A stretch of 17,329 nucleotides of DNA, from the NCBI GenBank assembly GCA_015179025.1, contig WHUX01000608.1, positions 1 to 17,329 on the forward strand, given 5' to 3'. The DNA is from Terfezia claveryi. Taxonomy: Eukaryota > Ascomycota > Pezizomycetes > Pezizales > Pezizaceae. Within the stretch, counting starts at the first letter, position 1; the number at the start of each line of letters is the position of its first letter. This document shows, in pieces, positions 9,799-17,329 of this stretch. A model generated the notes under the pieces. That model worked only from the letters and a program-made list of their open reading frames with translations, made no database searches and was not told the DNA's origin. Both the position numbers and the translations under genes were made by a program.

Positions 9799-11323
9799 TG
9801 TTTTTCCGGAGAATAGTGGTTCAAGTCAGGATCCTCAAACAGATACCGGTAGTCTATCACTCAGATTCACTCCTCTCCCTACTCAGGTTCCAAATGCAAC
9901 CCCACTCAATTGTTGATGGGATTCTCTTTTTTCGGGCATGTGTCCGTTAATGACAGCATGGGGCCTCGTTCCCATTTGAGTTTCCGAGTTCATGTACCTA
10001 GTGCCGGACCTGGCAATTAACTTGCCTTGTCCCTGAATCCATCCGAGTTTCTGGGTCGCTCGTCATGGTCTCCCTAACCGACCGTATTGGAGTAATGAGT
10101 ATTTTAAAAAGTGATGAGATTCTCTCCTTCCCACTGACCAAATCTGGTCCCAGCAACGCCGAATTTCGTATCATTAGGCTAGGGATTGTATTCATTTGCA
10201 TTAGGCCACGGATATGGCGGAGTAGCCCTGGGCTACGGAAAGCAAGATTGGGAGAGCGAAGAACCTTACTTGTGTGATTCGCCCCCTCGTGCCCTAAACC
10301 CAATGACAGCCAAGCCCGCTGAGCCAAGCCCGCTCCCCCACCTACCCAATTCTTGGCAGAGTGCCAAAAATCCTATAAGTACCCCCTTTCCCCCATTCCT
10401 TCCTCTTTTCTTCTTCTCTCCTCAGTCTCTAGCTACCTCGCACGCAACAGGTCTGCTAACGCCTCGAGCTCCGCGGTATTAAGTTACCGGCTGGCTACCG
10501 ACTCAGTACCCGAAGAAGCCACCCCGCTTTCAATGGGTCTGCTAACAACTCGTGGCTCACGTTGAGTGAGGATGGGAAGTGGGGATGGAACAGAAAATGT
10601 CCGATTGACTAGAAAAGTGAAACTCGGTTTAGAGTATCTTTGTTTTGTTATCAAAAGACCCAAACAGGTATGAGATGTGGAAGCCCTGGTTTACATAAGT
10701 AGAATCTTAATGGAAAGGGGTGTCGTATGGGAAAGGAGGAAGAAAGAGAACGGAACCTGCGCTATGAAGTTCATAACCTTGACGTTGGTGTGCAGGCTCC
10801 CTATATGAAATAGGGTCTAAGAAGAACTTCGCCATGTATTTAGTCTATTTAGTCTTGTATTTCGCTGTAGATATAATAAAAAACATTGTTAATCAACGAA
10901 AATGTATCAACTAGATCGTGATATGCCTTTTTTTTTCTCTTCTATACTCCGTACTCACTGCTCCTATACCATGATATGCCATATTGACGTGTTTACTCTT
11001 CTCCACCAACCTCATTTCACACCACATGACTTTCGAGTGTCCGCGGTTCACACGAGAAAGAGCCACCTCCTGAGGGACAAGAGCACATGGAGGACTTAGA
11101 CAAAGGGGAGTGGATGAAGTAAGGCGAGGAGGTTTTTGTCGAGGCCCCGGAGGCCTTTTTTAGTTATTTATATCACGAGCTCACCTGACTCGTTTGGGGT
11201 TCGCATTGATCTAGCGGAGATTTTCATCTTTTTTTTTTTTTTTTTGCCTAAGGCTATGAGATGGTCCTGCTATAATATTCCAAAACATAATAACATATGA
11301 TACCAAACTTCTCCATCAGGTGT
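9799..11323. other. Spacer with short ambiguous ORFs
   Basis: An open stretch at about 9998-10330 reads on both strands (109 codons minus, 70 and 98 codons plus) without a recognisable domain. GCCAAGCCCGCT occurs twice in tandem at about 10310-10331, and GGTCTGCTAAC at 10450-10460 and 10536-10546. A 17-base T run lies at about 11229-11245. Nothing here supports a firm gene; a decayed mobile element is possible. Confidence 0.35.
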
Positions 11324-12914
11324 TTAAATAAACAACGCATTGATCTTCCCTAAGACAGAATATTTTTCTCCCACCCCCAGCACAAGCTCACTACAAGAAT
11401 CCGTTCTCAGAACTCCAACCTTCCTCAAAACCTCGACCTTAACAATCTCTGTAGTCCCATCCGCTGCCTTCCGCATTGCTTCCTGACCCTGAACTAATTC
11501 ACATACAACCCAGTTGTAGGACTGATCCGGATTGGAGGTGGCAAGGGTATATAATTTACTAGGTGCTAGGCTCTCAATTGGGTATTGACCCTTGTACGGG
11601 CAATAGAAATCGAAAGCCCTCTTGGGCTCAAAATCCCCAGGTCGAAGAGCCCTAATTTCGTATTCATTCAATTCATCAGCCACTGCCTCCACCTGAACTT
11701 GTGAGATTGCCCAAATATCCGACACGAACAGGCACCCTCGCCAGATGTGCTTTAGGTGGACATTTAAGCTCGGCTCCGGTTCCCAGTGATTCTCTGGCCA
11801 TACCGCAAGGCTGTGGTCGTAAGCAGGGTCCAGATCTTGCCACTCCATCAGCTGCTTCCAGGTCGGGAACCATCGGTCATAACCCGCTTCCATATCATCA
11901 ACGATGGCTCTGTATGGGAAGTCGAACAAAATCTCAATCTTTCGCGCAAATGGAAGGACATGGAAACATCGGGCCCAAGCAACTTCGTCACTGACACCCG
12001 CATCATAAGTTGGTAGTTGAGATGTGCGAAGCAGATATAACAGTCCGGCAACTTTGTCTGTAGGTTGCGTGGAAAACCGCTTACCCATTTGCCTTACAAG
12101 ATCATAGACACTACAACCAGACGGGCTATCTACTTGAGCAGCAAGGTTGGTAACAGGTCGGAGGGCCTGCCTCAATGTGATGACCTCCTCACCTACTTTG
12201 CTCTGGCTGTTCATCAGAAGCGGAGCTCGAGGCCCCTCCGATCTAGAACCGACCGCTTGCGCAGCTCTGAACTCACGATAAAACTCAGAATTATATATAC
12301 CACCATTGATCGTTGTGTTCTCAGTCCGTATTTCCTGCAGGGTCCAGGCCCGCCGCAACCAGTGTCGTGGGTTGTCCCAGCCCTCGGCCTGGAATGGCTG
12401 CCCTAGACCATTAAAATAACGTACCAGAGCTGCTGCTTTGCGGTATATGTTGCCAATTGTGGGGACATCCAGCTTCCATTCGAGTTCCTTAAGCCTGGTG
12501 TCTTGCGCGTCAATGGACGCAGATTGCTGCCGAAGACATAGAACATCAAGCCACATGTACTGTGCTCTAGCACTGAGCAGTTCCTTTCGTAGGTCGTCCT
12601 CCAAGTCGAGACCTTTAGGCAGCGGGGTAGGCCATTGGTACTGATTAATGGATGTCATGACTGGATCCATCGTATTCGTCCAGCTGTGTGTGATGGCCCA
12701 GAAGATAGGACATAACTTTGATGTGGACAGGTCCTGGACGGCACGAGTAGATAGAAATTCTCGTGCGAGGTGTTCGAGTGAAGCATCCGGAATTCTATTA
12801 CCCGATTACTCTTCAAGTCCCACATTCGACGTGGCATAATTGAATAGGGAAACTTTATGAGCCCTGCTCAGTCTCATCCGTGAAAATTTTTGCTTGGTCA
12901 ATTAGCTTTGCCAT
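11324..12914 (-). CDS. HET2: HET-like (heterokaryon incompatibility type) protein
   Basis: A paralogue of HET1. The uninterrupted part (12670-11324, 448 codons) starts in NQYQWPTPLP and carries WLDVLCLRQ, EWKLDVPTIGNIY, YFNGLGQPF, HWLRRAWTLQEI, TDKVAGLLYLL, WFPTWKQL and a C-terminal block (YNWVVCE, VEVLRKVGVL). The reading continues upstream: one missing base near 12790 links ITHSWTNTMDP to the frame starting MPRRMWDLKSNRVIEF at 12837. A further one near 12860 links that to GLIKFPYSI, which matches the IKQPQDI preceding PRRIWDV in HET1. The N-terminal module of HET1 is absent; upstream DNA instead reads as the end of the ankyrin gene. An ATG at 12914 (MAKLIDQAKIF) is a possible separate start. 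Likely role by family: cell-death effector in non-self recognition. No stop or frame loss in the last 1.35 kb suggests a functional gene. Confidence 0.75.
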
Positions 12915-13190
12915 TGCTAACCATTGAGCCTATGTGCTGGATATTGAAATCCAGGTCATTGAAACCTTTCCATGCGACGCGAGCTGCAGCATATGCTAAG
13001 CCAAGGTCATATCTTTGCTTGACAAATAACGGATGTCATTTCGGATCCACACCTGGAGCTGGTCAGAGTGCACGCAATTATTGGCCTGATCTGGCTCTCA
13101 CCTGAAGACACTTTGCTGCCACTTATGATGCCCACGAGGCCACAAGTACTTTCGCAAGCAATTGTTCATTGAATGCGTTGCAGGCGAGGT
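12855..13190 (-). CDS. Putative C-terminal exons of the ankyrin gene, frame-disrupted
   Basis: After a candidate intron (13260-13191), the minus strand reads HLACNAFNEQLLAKVLVASW, hits a TAA at 13125-13123, and continues in the same frame to KCLQ. A second candidate intron (13101-13053: donor GTGAGA, branch CTGAC, acceptor CTCCAG) then joins VWIRNDIRYLSSKDM. One missing base near 13010 leads to AYAAARVAWKGFNDLDF. A shift of the opposite sense near 12912 leads to AKLIDQAKIFTDETEQGS and a TAA at 12857-12855. The segments are strongly protein-like but I do not recognise the family. This assignment is inference; part of it could instead belong to HET2. Confidence 0.35.
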
Positions 13191-15023
13191 CTGCCTGCGT
13201 GGACATAAATGCCATTGCTATCTGCCGTCACTAAATGTGGGCAATGGATGATAGACTCACGGTGGTGTGTACTATCGGCACGGGCAAAGGTCTTCTCCTG
13301 GACAACATGCGTAGCTGCTGTGTAGGGCATTGGAAAGGGGGGCCACGTATCGTAGGGGGCCAAAGGTGCTAATGTAGTATCATTATATTCTCTGCTTGCG
13401 CGAGCAGCAGGGCTTCTCATGGCCGCTTTCAGTAGCGATTTGATACTTGCCCCCGCCTTACCAGAGCGGGCTGCATCAAGAGCGGTGGGATATCCACCTC
13501 TCAAAGTCTCGTACTCACCACCAACATGAAAGGGATCAGCCCCGCAAGTCAGCAGGACCGGGACCAGTTCCTCATCACCCTCATATGCTGCATGGCCCAA
13601 TGCTGACCCATACTTACAACCCACGAGATTGACATCGGCTCCACGGTCTAGCAGGAGCTGAATTGTCCCATTCGAGTCATATGGTATCGATCTAAACCCC
13701 ATTTCTGGTTGAGCCGATCTAGCACGGGCCCTGGCGGCAATTGCTGCGCCAGTGCAGTCCCAAACTGACCACCAGCGATCAAGTTGATGTCTGCTCCGAG
13801 AGCTAGCAGTAGGTTTATCGCTATAGCTGTAGCGACCCCTTCTAATCCTCCATTATAAGCGGCCGCAGCCAAAGCACTTCCGTATTTGCCACGTGTGGCA
13901 TTGATATCTGCCCCTCGATTTTGCAGGAGCGATACAATATGAGCGCTTCCCGGCAGTGCATATGAAGCTGTGGCAAGTGCGCACCCATACTTGCCACCTA
14001 TGCTGTTGACATCCGCCCGTCGGTCCAGAAGTAGTGATACGATATCAGCGTGCCCGGCCCATGCAGCCGTTGCCAATGCAGATCCGAACTCGCCACCTAT
14101 GTGGTTGACATCTGCTCCGCGATCCAGGAGTAGTGATACAATATTAGCGTTTCCGGCCCATGCAGCTGTTGCTAAGACAGACCCGTGCTCGCCACCCATA
14201 ATGTTGAAATCTGCCCCGCGATCTAGTAGTAGTGATACAATAGAGTTAGTGACATCGCCACCGCGCCATTTGCCTGCAGCTGTTGCTAATGCAGACCCAT
14301 ACATGCCACCTATGCTGTTGATATCTGCCCCGCGATCCAGCAATAGCGATACAATATGAGCTTTCCCGTGCCATGCAGCTGTTGCTAATGCAGACCCATA
14401 CATGCCACCTCTGCTGTTGACATCTGCCCCGCGATCCAGCAGTAGTGATACGATATCAGTGTTTCCGTCGCATGAAGCTGCCGCTAATACAGATCCGTGC
14501 TCGCCACCTATGCCATTGGCGTCTGCCCCGCGATCCAGCAGGAGTGATACAATATCAGCATTTCCGGCCCATGCAGCTGCTGCTAATGCAGACCCATGCA
14601 TGTTACCTATTCCATTTATATCAGCCCGGCGATTTAGGAGCAGTAACACAATATCATATTTTCCACTCTGTGCAGCTGCAGCTAATGCAGTCGTCTCAGA
14701 GTATTCCCATGTCGATTTGGCATTGATATCTACTCCCCAGTCTAAAAGTAGTGACACGACCTCCGCATGTCCCAGCCAGGCAGCACTAACCAATGCGTAT
14801 GCATAGCGAGCTCCCGAAGCCCCACGCGCCAGCAGCAGCAATACAGCACGCTTCTGTCCCTCATTGCGGCTGCCGACAATGCATCTCGTGGCTGGTAGTC
14901 ATTCGAGGACATGATGGTAGCGTTGATATCCACTTTCTCAACGTCGAGCAATCTCAGTAGTGTTTGTGTGTCACCCTTCTCTGCGGCTTGCACCAATCGG
15001 GAATCTGGGGTGTGGGTAGCCAT
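13166..15023 (-). CDS. Ankyrin-repeat protein, nearly identical 33-residue repeats
   Basis: Ankyrin repeats form stacked helices that bind protein partners. The start ATG at 15023 gives MATHTPDSRLVQAAEKGD, a typical ankyrin cap. About a dozen repeats follow, most of the form IVSLLLDRGADVNSIGGMYGSALATAAW. Two frame corrections are needed, each one missing base at a short run: near 14860 (CC, linking DALSAAA to RNEGQKRAVLLLLARG) and near 13700 (GGGG, linking LNQKWG to FRSIPYDSNGTIQLLLDRG). The last clear repeat ends near 13550, followed by a Pro/Ala-rich tail to a stop at 13166. A GTGAGT donor at 13260 suggests the tail is really spliced to further exons toward HET2. No NACHT, kinase or membrane segment is visible. 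A perfect 10-bp palindrome, GCGCATGCGC (15045-15054), lies just 5' of the start. The repeat call is certain; the partner and role are unknown. Confidence 0.85.
13191..13260 (-). other. Candidate intron at the end of the ankyrin ORF
   Basis: The donor is GTGAGT (from 13260) and the acceptor GCAGGCAG (ending 13191), 70 nt. A 66-nt version ending at CACGCAG would keep the original frame and the stop at 13166. The 70-nt version opens a new protein-like exon. Confidence 0.4.
13590..14800 (-). repeat. Tandem 99-bp ankyrin-coding repeats
   Basis: The landmark GCGATCC/T falls at 14119, 14218, 14332, 14431 and 14530: spacings of 99, 114, 99 and 99 bp, where 114 reflects a 5-residue insertion (a GKWRGGDVTNS stretch). 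Units share most bases, so the array arose by recent duplication or is homogenised. Outer units are more divergent. Confidence 0.9.
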
Positions 15024-16487
15024 GCCAGTACAGTTCTATTCAGTGCGCATGCGCCCGTTTAGGTATTTCCTTTAATAGTGATCTTGGCGCTGTACTGTAA
15101 TCGATTCTGAGAATATTATGATATGTAAAAAAAATTACCTGTATACCTGGGAAAAACTATTAGTTTGTTTGCTTCATTCGTGGGTTAGGTGTAAATTTGG
15201 ATTTAAACTTGCCCGTGAAATTGGATGATTCTGCCTATAGCTCTCAGGTGCCGGCCAGACTACTTAAGCTCTCAGTATATCGATATAGTTGAACGTATAG
15301 AGTATTTGTTATCGTTAATCATGAAGTATTTTTCGCTCCCTACATATTGGATATATATTGAGTGAGCGGGGCTATTTATGTACCTAACAAAATGGTCCAC
15401 GCACGGCGACCCTGGTAGTATGCATAACACTGCATGCCCATCGCTAGGTACCAGGCCAATAGTGACGGTAGAGTTATATGATAATCACTAGGTACGTTGA
15501 TTTGGGTTAGTCTATGGATACGTACTTCAAACGCTTATAGGATGTTAGGTACCCTACCCGCCATAACCCGCACATAATGGAACGATATGGGACGATATCA
15601 ATATTGGAGTCTTTTACGTATCTGGCCCTAGTACATGAGTAGACATTCTGCCTGCGAATACATACCAAAGCGAAAAATGAGCCTGAACCACCCTCATCCG
15701 AATAACAGCCCATATGATGAACGCCGAAAGATCTGCGTGATATCCATACAGAGACTCAGGTGTAGGGGATGGAAATTTGCATGTACGTATGTACAAACAA
15801 CCATTCTAAATGCAAAGAGATCTTGAGGGAGAAGTATTAAATCTGTGCTCACTAGTGGAGATACTGGCGGCGGAGGTATCGGATGTAATTATTTTTGCGT
15901 GTATTTCATTTGTTCTTTCCTAGGCTCGGGATGCACCCTTCTTGTGCCGAGAACCTTTTTAAGTGGCGGCTTCGGGACCCTTAATTTAGAAAAAAAAAAA
16001 AAAAAAAAAAGTGGGGAGATAATGAGCAAGCTTGTACAGACATAGAGATACAGAGTTAACTTGTAGTATTTGTAGTATTCATTCAGCGTACCTATTTCTT
16101 TATATCGTCAGAAAGGAAATTGCTAATGATCCATTAGGTATTAGGGAGAAGGTAGTATTGTGATAGGTTCTTTGTAGATGTACTGTACGTAGCTTTTGCT
16201 TCTGTACCTAAGCTTACTGTAGGTCGAACCTTTAAAAGGGAGGACCCCGCCAAGATCTTGGGTCGATTGTGGGTATAGACTACTAAAAAGAAAAAAAAAA
16301 GATGTCATGGTGTAAAAATCGTGCCGCAAAACCGGTCTTGTCCCGCTACTGTCAGGCCTCAATTTTCAACAGCTGATGTCGCCCAAGGGTGAAATAAAAG
16401 AAGTATAGGTAGTAACGAAATAGAATCCAACATTTCACCAAATTGAAGAAAAAATTGCATAAAGAGAGAAAAGGTTGAAGATACCAG
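15024..16487. other. AT-rich spacer, no gene
   Basis: Stops are dense in all frames. Repeated GTACCTA, TAGGTAC and GTACGTA words occur near 15380, 15490, 15550 and 15785. A pure run of 21 A lies at about 15990-16010. I see no RNA gene. Confidence 0.5.
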
Positions 16488-16905
16488 CTAGACTAATAGC
16501 GAGTGCCTCCACAACGATTCAAACCCAGACTCTGGAATTGAACCTCATGCTTCAGGCAAGAATTCAGCAAGTCGAGCTCGGACAGCATCAGGCCCCTTCC
16601 AGAGGTGTTGGCACTGTCAGATACTTCGCGTGTGGGTACCGTTTGAGATGAATCTATACATGCTCAATAGGATTGAGATCAGGGCTATATGTTTTCACAG
16701 TGAGAGGCTTTAATTCGATGGATTTCATGGACTCAAATGAGTAAATGATGAGAATGTAGTAGGCTATAAACATATGTATGGATCTTATGGCCATCAGGTA
16801 TACATACATTCGGGACCAAACATCAAAGGTTCTGATGAAATTCCAGCGCTTTGCCCCACCAACACCAGTGTTGCTATGTAAACAGGTGTAAGTGGGTTGC
16901 ATCAT
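16488..16905 (-). mobile_element. Tc1/mariner transposase relic (C-terminal part)
   Basis: The minus strand carries the end of a DDE transposase: FESMKSIELKP, then YSPDLNPIEHV, the signature around the third catalytic acid in Tc1/mariner enzymes, then a TAG where Trp is expected, and IHLKRYPHAKY. A shifted frame continues GPDAVRARLAEFLPE, then a TGA, then SIPESGFESLWR, matching the usual Tc1 C-terminal region. The first catalytic Asp region upstream is not readable. Both stops fit TGG changed to TAG or TGA, that is C to T on the other strand, as RIP or deamination would give. I found no terminal inverted repeats by eye. It is inactive. Confidence 0.8.
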
Positions 16906-17329
16906 TCAATCGATTTATTTCGGCAGTTACTGTGACACACTAATTCAGATATATGATTACCATACAGAGTAAACGAGTTACAAATAACTCTGCATGATCA
17001 ACTGAAGACACTGCTTGCTCCCGCAATAAAATCCGATATTGCTTCCTTGTGGGCGGTCACTGTAGTCTCTCGGGTGGATTGGTATACTAATTATATAAAA
17101 CTATAGCAATACTGGTGGTTCCGATTGCAGAGAACAGAGAGAGAACTGAGCACTGCGGAAGACCAGTTTGGCGATTTCGAATGCTTTTTGGTGGGCTGGT
17201 TTGGTGACTTTAACAAACTCTGCAGCAAAAGCGGGGCTGCTCAATTTACCGGCTCTCTCCCATACTATGCATGCATGTTTATGGCATGTGGGGAGGTACT
17301 ATATATAAATTCTACTATCCCCTGCACGG
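16906..17329. other. Spacer upstream of the transposon relic, no gene
   Basis: It may hold further decayed transposon sequence, but no motif is readable. It ends in ordinary AT-rich DNA at the window edge. Confidence 0.4.

Noticed and set aside
11118..11163. Stem plus T run (GGCCCCGGAGGCC then TTTTTT) resembling a bacterial terminator
   Set aside because: This is a eukaryotic nuclear context with no gene ending there.
13970..14806. Plus-strand open frames of 93-134 codons
   Set aside because: They are shadows of the minus-strand ankyrin repeats and inherit their periodicity.
1224..14865. Programmed -1 ribosomal frameshifting as the cause of the frame changes
   Set aside because: There are too many sites in unrelated genes, and no slippery heptamer with a downstream structure is evident at most of them.
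16520..16560. tRNA-like T-arm sequence (GGTTCAATTCC on the minus strand)
   Set aside because: It lies within the transposase C-terminal coding relic, and no acceptor stem or anticodon arm can be built around it.
1..17329. CRISPR array, rRNA or plasmid-type origin
   Set aside because: No spaced identical repeats with unique spacers, no rRNA-like conserved blocks and no iteron clusters were seen.

Overview
The window looks like nuclear DNA of a filamentous ascomycete (Pezizomycotina). The evidence is short 49-94 nt introns with GTRNGN donors and CTRAY branch sites, two heterokaryon-incompatibility (HET)-like proteins, a long ankyrin-repeat protein, a dead Tc1/mariner transposon, AT-rich gene-poor spacers and long homopolymer tracts. 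A Pezizomycetes relative (truffle or morel type) is a guess from gene style only.

Layout. 1-1223: AT-rich spacer and probable 5' region, no convincing gene. 1224-3451 (+): a broken poly-Gln gene with a CUE-like domain, resembling the N-terminal half of fungal CUE/Smr (Cue2-type) proteins; the Smr half is not visible. 3631-3861 (+): small unassigned ORF. 4380-6889 (+): HET1, a HET-like gene with one intron and a duplicated acidic Ser/Asp-rich segment. 7274-7500: GC-rich island with two copies of a hairpin element. 8946-9798 (+): unrecognised gene. 9799-11323: spacer with short ambiguous ORFs. 11324-12914 (-): HET2, a paralogue of HET1. 12855-15023 (-): ankyrin gene with nearly identical 33-residue repeats, reading straight into HET2. 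16488-16905 (-): Tc1/mariner transposase relic. The remaining stretches hold no gene I can support.

Two points matter most. First, nearly every gene needs small frame corrections, and about 17 of them go in the same direction (one base missing). Two are proven by comparison with an internal repeat copy, and several lie at short G, C or A runs. This points to consensus deletions in the assembly, or a strong deletion bias, rather than ordinary decay, so the 'broken' genes may be intact. Second, the ankyrin gene and HET2 lie head-to-tail on the minus strand with essentially no spacer, and HET2 lacks the N-terminal module of HET1. They may form one ankyrin-HET gene, an unusual domain order for a fungal self/non-self recognition protein.

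No expression or homology search was possible. Family names rest on motifs read by eye; functions of the HET-like and ankyrin proteins are inferred from family knowledge.
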